Virus record (IMG/VR): IMGVR_UViG_3300034374_001997
Span: 1 to 26,341 of that record
Length of the DNA stretch: 26,341 nt
Source of the DNA: a virus
Strand: one strand, 5' to 3'
The position numbers and the translations under genes were made by a program. Within the stretch, counting starts at the first letter, position 1. Each line of letters opens with the position of its first letter. The notes under the pieces are model-generated. The model ran no database searches. It saw only the letters and a list, made by a program, of their open reading frames with translations, and was not told the origin of the DNA. Below are positions 1 to 7,494 of this stretch, piece after piece.

Positions 1-1
1 C

Positions 2-400
2 GTTAGTGTTATTTACACAGGTGCTAGTCGTTTAACCACAGATCAGATTGTTGCTAGACGTTTTGCAAACTCTTCTGAAGTATACCAAGTTGTAGACTCG
101 TCTGCTTTACCTACGCAGTCGGTGTTATTTGATGCATGGGTTTACGATGAGACTAACGGGGCTGTGGTTGATATTAGCCGAGCTAAAAATGTTGCTCACA
201 ATATCAGACGTTATTACCGCACAGAAGAAATGCAACCCTACGATGACATTATTGCCAAGCAGATTCCCGGTGAAGATGCGACAGATGCTGAAGCACAGCG
301 AGTATTGATTCGTACTAAGTATGCAACTAAGCAAACAGAGATTGATGCTTGTACTACAGTGGAACAGTTGCAAACAATTATAGATGAGTTCAGTGGTTAA
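2..400 (+). CDS. Virion-module protein, 5'-truncated (possible tail protein)
   Basis: The reading frame is open from the left edge of the window to a TAA at 398-400, so the 5' end lies outside. The visible 132 residues include a stretch near IYTGASRLTTDQ, then a mixed, fairly charged C-terminal half (KNVAHNIRRYYRTEE), with no membrane segment or signal peptide. I do not recognise a named family. Its place just before the internal-virion genes and its direction suggest a structural or tail-associated protein. This is inferred from context only. A GTG at 122 could act as an internal start, but the frame upstream is open and protein-like, so truncation is the better reading. The next gene overlaps its end by about 17 bases. 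Confidence 0.6.
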   Translation, partial: VSVIYTGASRLTTDQIVARRFANSSEVYQVVDSSALPTQSVLFDAWVYDETNGAVVDISRAKNVAHNIRRYYRTEEMQPYDDIIAKQIPGEDATDAEAQRVLIRTKYATKQTEIDACTTVEQLQTIIDEFSG

Positions 401-680
401 AACTCCAGTAGCAATACAACCTGCATACACAATTTATTTTGAACGATTTGCAGATTTAACATGGACTCATGCTGATGTTTATAAGTGGACTCCGGCAATA
501 AAAAAAGAATTTAAACAAGTTCATGCGCTATTGCAGATGATGCACAGTGAGCCATTATATTGTTTAACTGATAATCCTAAATTAGAGAAGTTTGTTAAGT
601 CACTTGGATACACGTATGTACAAACACTTTCATGTGACGATGGGATAGATAGACCTATGTGGAGATTTACAAATGGGTAA
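384..680 (+). CDS. Small virion-module protein, possible T7 gp13-like / GNAT-tail protein
   Basis: A 98-residue protein. The N-terminal half is rich in aromatic residues (YTIYFERF, LTWTHADVYKW). The C-terminal half contains CLTDNPKLEKFVKSLGY followed by an Asp-rich turn and PMWRF. That 'position along a chain, then a late aromatic strand' ending resembles the C-terminal part of the T7 internal core protein gp13 and acetyltransferase-like phage proteins, but the likeness is by eye only. The ATG at 384 lies inside the end of the previous gene and has no good Shine-Dalgarno sequence. GTG at 393 is an alternative start. The stop at 678-680 overlaps the ATG of the next gene at 673, which suggests translational coupling. 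A virion or assembly role is inferred from position before the ejection proteins. Confidence 0.6.
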   Translation: MSSVVKTPVAIQPAYTIYFERFADLTWTHADVYKWTPAIKKEFKQVHALLQMMHSEPLYCLTDNPKLEKFVKSLGYTYVQTLSCDDGIDRPMWRFTNG

Positions 681-1113
681 TCTAGTGAGTCAACAAATGA
701 CTCCAACAACAATTCAACCATTAAACCCTACTGGAATGTTTCAGAATACAGGGTTAAATAATGTGTTTCAATACTTGTTGCAAAATCGTTTAGGCATGCC
801 TATGTATAATACAGGTGGTGGTAGTAGCCCAGTAGTTGAACCACAACAACCTTCTAATTATACAGGTTCTCAATTTGGTAGAGATTTAGGATTTGGTCTT
901 GCGAATATGCCGTTATCGCCTTTGTCTAATTTAATTGGCGAAGCTATACTTTCAAATGAAATAGACGCTATTGACAGAAGTTTTGATAACTTACCTGAAA
1001 CTCGGGGTGAGCCTACTCAAGATAGCAGTAGAGATAGTAATACAAACGACAGTGGAGTTACCGATACTGGTGAACCAACAAGCGCAAGCACAGATACAGA
1101 AGGAAGTTTTTAA
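673..1113 (+). CDS. Low-complexity virion-module protein, unknown
   Basis: A 146-residue protein with a GGAG ribosome binding site eight bases before the ATG. It overlaps the previous stop. The first third is rich in Pro, Thr, Gln and Asn. The middle holds a Gly-rich patch (NTGGGSS) and a short hydrophobic stretch around residues 70-90 (GRDLGFGLANMPLSPL). The last 40 residues are a disordered Ser/Thr/Asp/Glu tail. No domain is recognised. Composition and position immediately before the ejection-type genes fit a small virion-associated or assembly protein, but this is inference. It ends directly against the next ATG. Confidence 0.65.
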   Translation: MGNLVSQQMTPTTIQPLNPTGMFQNTGLNNVFQYLLQNRLGMPMYNTGGGSSPVVEPQQPSNYTGSQFGRDLGFGLANMPLSPLSNLIGEAILSNEIDAIDRSFDNLPETRGEPTQDSSRDSNTNDSGVTDTGEPTSASTDTEGSF

Positions 1114-1875
1114 ATGGGTAACGTAATTGGAGGCTTGCTAGGTACTAATAAGCCTATTAATGTTGGAAGAGAAATGCAAGCAGTTGCGGGAATGTATGCT
1201 CGTCCTGCTCAGTTTGTTCCGTATTCAATTCGATCATCACTAGGGACTACGCATTATTCTCCTGAGACAGGGATTCAAACTAATTTAAGTGCGCCTTATC
1301 AAGGAATAGTTGGAACTACTGTTGGAGGTGCTCAAAATTTATTTGAGCAAGCGGCGGCGTTTGATCCATCCAGAAGAGCCGCTCAAGTATTTAGTGAGCA
1401 ATCAGCTTTATTACAACCAGAATTTCAAAGGCAAGCAACTGATTTACAGTCTCGTTTGTTTGGATCTGGTAGGCTTGGTTTAAGACTTGCCGGAGAATCA
1501 CAAGGATTAGGTACAGGTTCGGGAATGGTACAGCCTGACGCACTTGGTCTTGGTAGAGCACAACAGCAAACTCTTGCACAGTTAGCCGCAGGAGCACGTC
1601 AACAAGCCTTTGGAGAACAAGCTCAGCTACAACAAGCCGCAAGCGGTATGCTACAGGCAGGTATGGGTGTAGAGCAAATGGCTCAGAACTTAACTCAATT
1701 AGGTTTCCAATCAGAAGCAGAGCGAGCACGTGCCGCTTATCAAGCAGGATTAATTGGTACATCTTACTTTGATCCGCAGATGTCTGCATATAATCAAAGA
1801 GCTAAATCTCAAACAGGATTTATTGGTGGTATGTTTGGATCTATTCCGGGCTTAAGTGGATTTGCACCGAGGTAA
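1114..1875 (+). CDS. Probable internal virion (DNA ejection) protein, T7 gp14-like position
   Basis: A 253-residue protein that starts at the base after the preceding stop, with GAAGGAAG as ribosome binding site. It opens with a small Gly-rich hydrophobic segment (GNVIGGLLG) and continues with a long Ala/Gln-rich, mostly helical middle (roughly residues 75-215). It closes with a Gly-rich tail (GFIGGMFGSIPGLSG). Ala/Gln-rich helical proteins with Gly-rich ends, sitting just before a large membrane-active protein, are typical of the first internal virion protein of T7-like podoviruses. Sequence identity to a named family is not claimed. It probably leaves the capsid with the DNA and helps to build the channel across the cell envelope. 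Confidence 0.65.
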   Translation: MGNVIGGLLGTNKPINVGREMQAVAGMYARPAQFVPYSIRSSLGTTHYSPETGIQTNLSAPYQGIVGTTVGGAQNLFEQAAAFDPSRRAAQVFSEQSALLQPEFQRQATDLQSRLFGSGRLGLRLAGESQGLGTGSGMVQPDALGLGRAQQQTLAQLAAGARQQAFGEQAQLQQAASGMLQAGMGVEQMAQNLTQLGFQSEAERARAAYQAGLIGTSYFDPQMSAYNQRAKSQTGFIGGMFGSIPGLSGFAPR

Positions 1876-1880
1876 TTAGT

Positions 1881-2897
1881 ATGGCTGAATCAATGTTTTC
1901 AAGTGTAGCCCCTACACCAGAAGAAATATTAAAGAAAAGACGTGAAGCATATCGTGCTCAATTAAAAGGTATGAGTGGTGCTGAGAAAGCAGGCGCAGGT
2001 ATTGGTGCTTTGTTTAGTCGTTTCTTTCCTGATGGTGAGTTAGAACGAGCTAAAAAAATCAATACTATTTTTTCTGAAACTCAACAAGAGTTTTTAGGGG
2101 AGCCTGCCGCAGACCAAGGCGGTCAAGAAGTACAAGATACAGGTAGTGATGGAACTATTGCGCCAACTAAAACTGCAGAAATGTCAAGATATGAAAGAGA
2201 TCGTTCTTTGATTATTGACTCTGCTAACATGTACGATGTACTTGCTGATCGTCTAGCATCACAAGGTTACTCACGTGAAGCAGAAGCGGCACAAAGAGAT
2301 GCAGAAGCCGCCCGTATGAAAGCGTATGAGCTAGATAAAGCATACTTGTACAATGAGTACTTGAAAGCTCAGACATCTGCTAAAGGTGCAACAAAAGAAA
2401 GAGATATTCCTGCATTAGGTAAAACGCAAGAAGCTAACATCAAAGGTATTATCGAGGGCGATGATACATTAAGACAGCTTGTTGGTAACTACAGTATTGC
2501 TGAGACAATTGGACGTTTCGGTGCTGAGTTGGGATCAATTGTAGGTTTAACTGAATCTCCTCAAGATGCGCCAATGACAGAAGATCAATTAATATCTTTG
2601 ATTCATGCATATTCACAGAAGAATAATGTCTCTACATTTGAGGCGGCTGAAATTATTAAAGGACAATTGCTTGGATCACAAGGAGGAGTCTCGCAACCAA
2701 CAGCACCTCCGGTAACAGAACCTGCGCAACCAACAGCACCTATTCAACCTCAAGCAACATCAATTAGCTTACAGCCGGGAGAGGTTGTTGTTGATCAAAC
2801 ATGGTTGCAGAATCATCCAGTAATCGCACAAGCATATCCAGACTTACAACCGGGACAGATTATCAATCTGAGAACACGCGAAATTCGGAATCCTTAA
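1881..2897 (+). CDS. Probable internal virion protein (second ejection-type protein)
   Basis: A 338-residue protein. The ribosome binding site GAGG lies within the last codons of the upstream gene, eight bases before ATG. The N-terminal 100 residues are charged (PEEILKKRREAYRAQLKG). Residues about 105-170 form a likely coiled coil rich in Ala, Glu and Arg (SREAEAAQRDAEAARMKAY). A Pro/Gln/Thr linker follows at about 265-295, then a small C-terminal domain that ends LRTREIRNP. There is no signal peptide or obvious membrane helix. Its place between a gp14-like gene and a giant membrane-active gene makes it the counterpart of T7 gp15 by position. This is an inference, since no motif proves it. 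It is separated from the next gene by a single base. Confidence 0.6.
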   Translation: MAESMFSSVAPTPEEILKKRREAYRAQLKGMSGAEKAGAGIGALFSRFFPDGELERAKKINTIFSETQQEFLGEPAADQGGQEVQDTGSDGTIAPTKTAEMSRYERDRSLIIDSANMYDVLADRLASQGYSREAEAAQRDAEAARMKAYELDKAYLYNEYLKAQTSAKGATKERDIPALGKTQEANIKGIIEGDDTLRQLVGNYSIAETIGRFGAELGSIVGLTESPQDAPMTEDQLISLIHAYSQKNNVSTFEAAEIIKGQLLGSQGGVSQPTAPPVTEPAQPTAPIQPQATSISLQPGEVVVDQTWLQNHPVIAQAYPDLQPGQIINLRTREIRNP

Positions 2898-2898
2898 C

Positions 2899-5841
2899 AT
2901 GGCAGAAGTTGGTCGAATCACTGGTACAACACCAGAAGGTTTGGTTGAAGTAACTCTTGCTCAGCCTATTGTTGGGCAGGGTGGTACTTCTATTAAGAAG
3001 CTAAACATTACACAAGATCAGCTAGCCAGTTTGGATGTGGTTGATAATTCTATTGTAGGAAATCTAGGAGATCCTACACAATTCTCTAGTCAGTTGCCTG
3101 AAGCTGATATTACAGTTGAATATGATCCTATTGCTCAAGCATTCCAAGACGCAGAGAATGAGATCCTAGCTACACGTATGCAACAAGATAACGATGATGA
3201 GTATAAGACATCTATCTGGGAACGGTTAGCGTATGGGTTCGATAAAGGCACAAGTGACTTAGAGAATGCAGGGTTATTACTAGAAGCAATGCATCCAGTG
3301 CTGACGCTTTCTAATAAAATTAAAGACCCTGAATACATGGCAATGGACTTTGATCAACGCCGTCAGTTATTACTACAGGAACGTGAGCAACAGATTGCGG
3401 CAGAGAATGCAGCGGTTATCAATGCAGGTGAAACTGGTTCTGTAGCACAAACTGTTGGTGAGTTTATTGGTATGGCCTCCTCACCTACTACATTGATTCC
3501 TGCTGTACGTATTTTAAAATCTGCATACTTAGGTCTTGCAGGACTTGGTGCTGTTCTTGGTGCAGAGTATGAGACATTAAATCAGTTAGCAAATACTGGT
3601 GAAGTAGACGCTAAAGAAGTTGGTAAGGTTGCGGCCCTTAGTGCAGTCGCCACTCCTGCGTTAGCTGTTACATTAAAAGGTGTAGCCAAAGGAGTACGTA
3701 AAGTATTACCACAACGTACCTCTCCTGAAGTTCAACAAGCTAACATTCAAGTCGATGCAATTAATGAATCTCTTGCACGTGCTCAGATGCAAGGTGTCCC
3801 TAAAGAAGAGATACCTCAGTTTATACGTGATGATTTAAATCTTGTTGAGGGTGACATTTTACGCATTGCTCAAACCGCTGAGCGTCAGATTAAACCACCA
3901 ACACCTGAAGAAGCTAAGCTGATTGTTGAGGCACGTGATGTAATCAACGATCCAGTAACTGCCCGTGTTAAATATCCTTGGTGGGATAAGGGACTCAGTA
4001 ATATTTCATATGATATTATGAGAGTAAACCCTACGCTTGGTTTAAAGCTACGTGACCTTGAGCGTAAAGTGCATAAAGAATCAAGTGAGTATCTCTCCCG
4101 CCTTGAGCCGTGGTTTGAACAACTAAGTAAATTACCAAAGACGGTAGCTAATGATCTTAATCTTGCATTACGTCTAGGTGATATGGATCGTGTATCAAAC
4201 ATCTTAGCTAAGCACAGTGATATGCCACTGATACTACGCAACAGAGCTACTGATGTATTGTCAGATATCTATAAACGTCTTAAAGGCGCAGGATATAACG
4301 TAGGTAAAATTGAGAATTATTATCCTGCCAAAGTAAAAGACTTAGAAGGGCTGAGATTATCTCTGACGGGCAAGCAACAAGGAATGATACAGAATGCGAT
4401 TGCAAAACGAGCGGCGCAACTAAAGGTCAGTCCAAATAATGTACCAGAAGAAGATGTAGCTACAATCATTAATGCTATTGCATCTGGCAGAACTAAGTTT
4501 GATTTTAGTGGTACATCATTCTCGTTTACAAAAGGCCGTCAAGAAGCATTAGATACATTCTTAACTCCAGATCAAATGAAGTACTACGCTGATCCTATAG
4601 AATCGTTACATGATTATGTACGTCAAGCTGTGTCTAATATTAACAAGCGTGAGTTCTTTGGCACAGCGGCTAAGAACAAGAGTGCTACTGATATTGATCT
4701 TAAAGATTCTATTGGTAACTTAATCAACCAAGAGATTCAGGCAGGACGTTTAACAGCCGGACAAGCAGATAAAGTATCACAAATACTGCAGGTACGTTTC
4801 AACAATGGTGAAGTAATGCCTGCGTCTTTTATCCAACAGATGCGTAACTTAGGCTACATTGGTACACTTGCTGACGTTGTATCTGCAGGTAAGCAGTTAG
4901 CTGATTTGGGTGTCAGTGGTTGGATGAATGGATTTAGTCATACCCTTGCATCCATGTTTGGTAAGAAGCAACTATCTGCCGCTGACTTTGGATTGATAGA
5001 TAAAGTAGCACAAGAGTATGCCACTGCTGAGAAGTTTGCAGGAGCCTTGACTCAATGGTTTAAGTATTCAGGCTTCAGCCGTATTGATCAGTTTGGTAAA
5101 GATGTCTTTGTCAATGCGGCACTACGACAAGCGCAATCTATGGCAAAGTCTGTCAAAGGTACAGCTAAATTTAAAGATCGTTGGGGTGCAACCTTTGGCG
5201 ATGAAACTGATCAATTGATTAATGACTTACGTACAGGGACAATCTCTGACAATGTTAAGCTGTACGTGTGGAATAAACTATCTGATGCTCAACCAATCTC
5301 TTTGTCTGAAATGCCTTATGCATACTTAGCGGTTCCTAATGGGCGTATCTTCTATCAGATGAAATCATTCTCAATTAAGCAGTTGACTAACGTGCGTAAT
5401 GAAGCAAGACAAGATTTTGAAAAAGGAAGATACCTTTCTGGGATGCGTAAAGCAACTGGATTGATTGTAACTCTTGGTGTTGCAGGTGCCACAACTGATG
5501 AGATTATTGACTTTACATTAAATCAAAATGCATCAGTAGATGATATCCCAGATGGTGTAGTTGAGAACTTGCTTGGTATGGTAGGTATGTCTAAGTATGT
5601 ACGTGACAGTATGACTTCTCGTGGCCCTATTGAGGCCGCTATAAACAACCTGACCCCTCCTATTGCAGGTGTTGTTACAAGTGCATACTACGATGTTCAG
5701 AACTTACTTGATGGTACTCTTGATGAAGATGGCATCCGTAGCTTAAGAACTTTACCAATTGTAGGTCAGACTCTATACAACTACTTTGGTGGTGGGTTAG
5801 AGCGAGCTAAAGAAAAAGAGTGGGAAGAGCGGTTCGATTAA
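2899..5841 (+). CDS. Large internal virion / DNA ejection protein (980 residues)
   Basis: The largest gene in the window. The N-terminal 70 residues look like a small beta-rich domain (GRITGTTPEGLVEVTL). Around residues 180-255 there are Ala/Gly-rich hydrophobic stretches (SPTTLIPAVRILKSAYLGL, LSAVATPALAVTL) that could enter a membrane. The middle is long, helical and charged. Near residues 860-880 there is another hydrophobic segment (GLIVTLGVAGATTD), and the C-terminus has LPIVGQTLYNYFGGG, a pattern often seen at the end of large phage virion proteins. I see no transglycosylase motif. Length, hydrophobic segments and position at the end of the structural operon fit a T7 gp16-like ejection protein. 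Its TAA overlaps the run of A residues of the leftward terminator. The weak ribosome binding site suggests coupling to the gene before. Confidence 0.7.
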   Translation: MAEVGRITGTTPEGLVEVTLAQPIVGQGGTSIKKLNITQDQLASLDVVDNSIVGNLGDPTQFSSQLPEADITVEYDPIAQAFQDAENEILATRMQQDNDDEYKTSIWERLAYGFDKGTSDLENAGLLLEAMHPVLTLSNKIKDPEYMAMDFDQRRQLLLQEREQQIAAENAAVINAGETGSVAQTVGEFIGMASSPTTLIPAVRILKSAYLGLAGLGAVLGAEYETLNQLANTGEVDAKEVGKVAALSAVATPALAVTLKGVAKGVRKVLPQRTSPEVQQANIQVDAINESLARAQMQGVPKEEIPQFIRDDLNLVEGDILRIAQTAERQIKPPTPEEAKLIVEARDVINDPVTARVKYPWWDKGLSNISYDIMRVNPTLGLKLRDLERKVHKESSEYLSRLEPWFEQLSKLPKTVANDLNLALRLGDMDRVSNILAKHSDMPLILRNRATDVLSDIYKRLKGAGYNVGKIENYYPAKVKDLEGLRLSLTGKQQGMIQNAIAKRAAQLKVSPNNVPEEDVATIINAIASGRTKFDFSGTSFSFTKGRQEALDTFLTPDQMKYYADPIESLHDYVRQAVSNINKREFFGTAAKNKSATDIDLKDSIGNLINQEIQAGRLTAGQADKVSQILQVRFNNGEVMPASFIQQMRNLGYIGTLADVVSAGKQLADLGVSGWMNGFSHTLASMFGKKQLSAADFGLIDKVAQEYATAEKFAGALTQWFKYSGFSRIDQFGKDVFVNAALRQAQSMAKSVKGTAKFKDRWGATFGDETDQLINDLRTGTISDNVKLYVWNKLSDAQPISLSEMPYAYLAVPNGRIFYQMKSFSIKQLTNVRNEARQDFEKGRYLSGMRKATGLIVTLGVAGATTDEIIDFTLNQNASVDDIPDGVVENLLGMVGMSKYVRDSMTSRGPIEAAINNLTPPIAGVVTSAYYDVQNLLDGTLDEDGIRSLRTLPIVGQTLYNYFGGGLERAKEKEWEERFD

Positions 5842-5861
5842 AAAAGCCCCCTTGCGGGGGC
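5840..5861 (-). terminator. Rho-independent terminator of the leftward module
   Basis: GCCCCC at 5846-5851 pairs with GGGGGC at 5856-5861 across a four-base loop. Read leftward, the hairpin is followed at once by six T residues (the A-run 5840-5845 on the + strand). The other direction has no T-run, so it mainly stops leftward transcripts. The T-run overlaps the stop codon of the 980-residue gene, so the two convergent modules share these bases. Confidence 0.85.
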
Positions 5862-5879
5862 AATCCACTGGAGGGTGGT

Positions 5880-6071
5880 TCAGTCGTCAGCAAGTCCGTA
5901 GACAGTGCCAACCATAATCTTTAAAAATGGTATGTTGAATATATAACCATCAAAGAAATAAATTGTAGCGTCCTCTTCTGATTCTCCACGATGCCGTCCA
6001 TATACAGGCTGTGCTTCTACAGACTCAACAGATAATCCGAAGACGTGCCACCAACTAAATTGTACTACCAT
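5880..6071 (-). CDS. Small unknown protein after nrdB
   Basis: A 63-residue protein and the last gene of the leftward module. The ATG at 6071 overlaps the nrdB stop, with AAGGAG ten bases upstream. A TTG at 6077 is the alternative start. The sequence is rich in aromatic residues (QFSWWHVFGL, DATIYFFDGYIF) and ends FLKIMVGTVYGLADD. It has no Cys, so it is not a glutaredoxin or thioredoxin, although it sits where a reductase partner is sometimes found. It looks like a small beta-rich domain of unknown function. Co-transcription with nrdB is likely, and the terminator lies about 20 bases after the gene. Confidence 0.6.
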   Translation of the reverse strand: MVVQFSWWHVFGLSVESVEAQPVYGRHRGESEEDATIYFFDGYIFNIPFLKIMVGTVYGLADD

Positions 6072-7018
6072 CCCCAATCATCTCCTTCCAAGCCGTGTGC
6101 GTTGTAGTCAGTTACGCGCTTCTCAAAGAAGTTACTCATTGAACTTCCACCTAGTATCTCCTCCATCCACGGGAGAGGATTCTCCTTAACCTTCCAGTTC
6201 GTCTTGAGACCAAGTTGGAGTAAACGTCTGTCTGCGAGGTAGCGAATGTACTGCTTGACATCTGCCGCCGACAAACCTTCCAAGTCACCCATCTCATACG
6301 CAAGATCAATAACCTTGTCTTCAAGTTTGACTGCAGTTCTAAACATCTCGTAGATATCTTTCTTGAAATCGTCATTAACAATGCGTGGATGTTCTTCACA
6401 ATATTCCCTGAATAGTTTAGCCATACCTTCTGCGTGTTGTGACTCATCACGTACTGACCACTCAACAACAGTACACATACCCGGCATCTTACCGTAGCGT
6501 TGGTAGTTAAGTAGCATCGCAAATGCTGAGAACAAACTCATACCTTCATTCAATACTGAACGTGCAATAGCAAGGGCTGTACCGCTAATAGAATGTACGT
6601 CAATATCGGACATGAACTCCAGTTTTGCAGACATTTGCTGATACTCTAAGAACGTAGTGAACTCCTCTTCAGGTAGTCCTAGTGTATCGTTGAGTAATGC
6701 ATAAGCACGTTGATGAATAAACTCACGGCTTGCGAACGCTGTCAACATCGCACGTATCTCATTGTTCTTAAACTTAGGGATGTAATACTCTAGGTAGTTC
6801 GTACCAACAGCAACATCAGTCTGTGTGAACAATCTCAGAATCTGTGTGATGTGATTCTTCTCTGCTTTAGATAGCTTATCAGACTTCCAATGATTCACAT
6901 CTGTCTGTAACTCTAACTCATCCTCAATCCAGTGGATACGCTCATGCTGTGTAGCGTACTCAACAGCCCAAGGGTATCTAAATGGTTTATAACTTTTGCT
7001 CTGTTCCTGCAAGCTCAT
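6065..7018 (-). CDS. nrdB: Ribonucleotide reductase class I small (beta) subunit
   Basis: A 317-residue protein that would carry the metal-radical cofactor for the reduction of ribonucleotides to deoxyribonucleotides, together with NrdA. The four-helix ferritin-like core is complete. Visible ligands in the order known for the family are D68 (QTDVAVG), E99 and H102 (SREFIH), E158 (LNEGMS), and E192 and H195 (RDESQH). Y106 lies four residues after H102, the place of the radical tyrosine in E. coli NrdB, so a tyrosyl-radical type is likely. It is shorter than E. coli NrdB (about 375), as is common for phage forms. The C-terminus GDDWGW would be the tail that docks on NrdA. A GGAG site lies ten bases before ATG. 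It overlaps small genes at both ends. Confidence 0.95.
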   Translation of the reverse strand: MSLQEQSKSYKPFRYPWAVEYATQHERIHWIEDELELQTDVNHWKSDKLSKAEKNHITQILRLFTQTDVAVGTNYLEYYIPKFKNNEIRAMLTAFASREFIHQRAYALLNDTLGLPEEEFTTFLEYQQMSAKLEFMSDIDVHSISGTALAIARSVLNEGMSLFSAFAMLLNYQRYGKMPGMCTVVEWSVRDESQHAEGMAKLFREYCEEHPRIVNDDFKKDIYEMFRTAVKLEDKVIDLAYEMGDLEGLSAADVKQYIRYLADRRLLQLGLKTNWKVKENPLPWMEEILGGSSMSNFFEKRVTDYNAHGLEGDDWGW

Positions 7019-7151
7019 ATAATTGTTTCTCCAGTGTGTCCACTTTATTGGACAAGTCTATGATTGTTTCGTATACGTCATTTAATAATTGTTTGTTGAA
7101 AGGGTCTATGTCTTTGACCAGTTCAATTCTTTCGAGTATCTTGTTGTTCAC
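6987..7151 (-). CDS. Small coiled-coil protein overlapping nrdB start
   Basis: A 54-residue protein from a GTG at 7151, with GGAG about ten bases upstream. The same frame extends back to a TTG at 7172. The sequence is charged and helical, and its last half (TIIDLSNKVDTLEKQLYELAG) has a clear heptad pattern of Leu/Ile/Val, so a short coiled coil is likely. No family is recognised. It overlaps the end of the gene upstream by 29 bases and the start of nrdB by 32 bases, each in another frame. A real gene is likely because it has a ribosome binding site and fits the chain of overlaps. Its role is unknown. Confidence 0.5.
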   Translation of the reverse strand: MNNKILERIELVKDIDPFNKQLLNDVYETIIDLSNKVDTLEKQLYELAGTEQKL

Positions 7152-7278
7152 GTACCTTAATCTCCAGTTCAAGTCCGATGACTTTGGCGTGTTGCTTACG
7201 TGCTTTCTCCCAGTTCCTGTTGCACGATGCTTTGAGTAATTTCAGCCACGCCTTCTTCAGTCTCAGGTCTAAGCTCAT
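7123..7278 (-). CDS. Short basic protein nested in a neighbour's frame
   Basis: A 51-residue protein that begins inside the upstream gene, in another frame. ATG at 7278 has an excellent AAGGAG site seven bases upstream, which is itself coding sequence of that gene. The sequence is strongly basic and helical (LRLKKAWLKLL, NRNWEKARKQHAKVIG), and it continues past the end of the host gene (7196) for 73 bases. It then overlaps the next small gene by 29 bases. No family is recognised. The good ribosome binding site and the protein-like composition outside the overlap support it. A DNA- or RNA-binding role would fit the charge but is only a guess. Confidence 0.55.
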   Translation of the reverse strand: MSLDLRLKKAWLKLLKASCNRNWEKARKQHAKVIGLELEIKVREQQDTRKN

Positions 7279-7432
7279 ATCCGTTCTCCTTCTCTATTGC
7301 CATCTGTAACAAACGTGTGAGACCTACTTCAACCAACAGACGTGTAGCTTCTAAATCTGTCACGATCTCTAAGTTTGCAGAACCATCTTCATTCTCTTCC
7401 AAGCGTTTCACTTGGATAATTCCTGTTTCCAT
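7196..7432 (-). CDS. Small conserved-type phage protein after nrdA
   Basis: A 78-residue acidic protein with AAGGAG shortly before ATG at 7432. It starts METGIIQVKRLEENEDGSAN and continues with a helix carrying Leu/Val repeats (EATRLLVEVGLTRLLQMAI). Its 'eENEDGSA' strand followed by a Leu-rich helix resembles small proteins often seen in marine phage genomes; no function is known to me. The last 26 codons are shared in another frame with the 51-residue gene. It is the first gene after nrdA, behind an intercistronic hairpin. Confidence 0.7.
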   Translation of the reverse strand: METGIIQVKRLEENEDGSANLEIVTDLEATRLLVEVGLTRLLQMAIEKENGYELRPETEEGVAEITQSIVQQELGEST

Positions 7433-7444
7433 ATTCTCTCCTTT

Positions 7445-7489
7445 GCATAAGATAATTACATTTTATGTAATGTACTCACACTTTTATGC
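7445..7489 (-). promoter_or_regulatory. Nested intercistronic hairpin after nrdA
   Basis: ATTACAT at 7455-7461 pairs with ATGTAAT at 7465-7471 (loop TTT). An outer pair GCATAA 7445-7450 with TTATGC 7484-7489 encloses it. There is no T-run, so it is not a terminator. It lies between the nrdA stop and the ribosome binding site of the next gene, where it could stabilise the nrdA message, be cut by RNase, or mask translation. A symmetrical protein-binding site is also possible. Confidence 0.45.
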
Positions 7490-7494
7490 GAATG

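Noticed and set aside
1391-1789. 132-codon frame antisense to the probable internal virion gene
   Set aside because: Shadow frame with Leu/Val/Gln bias from the Ala/Gln-rich gene on the other strand.
3885-4241. 118-codon antisense frame within the large ejection gene
   Set aside because: Arg/Ser-rich shadow of a well-supported gene, with no promoter or ribosome binding site.
5880-6071. Glutaredoxin or thioredoxin as reductase partner
   Set aside because: The protein has no Cys residue at all.
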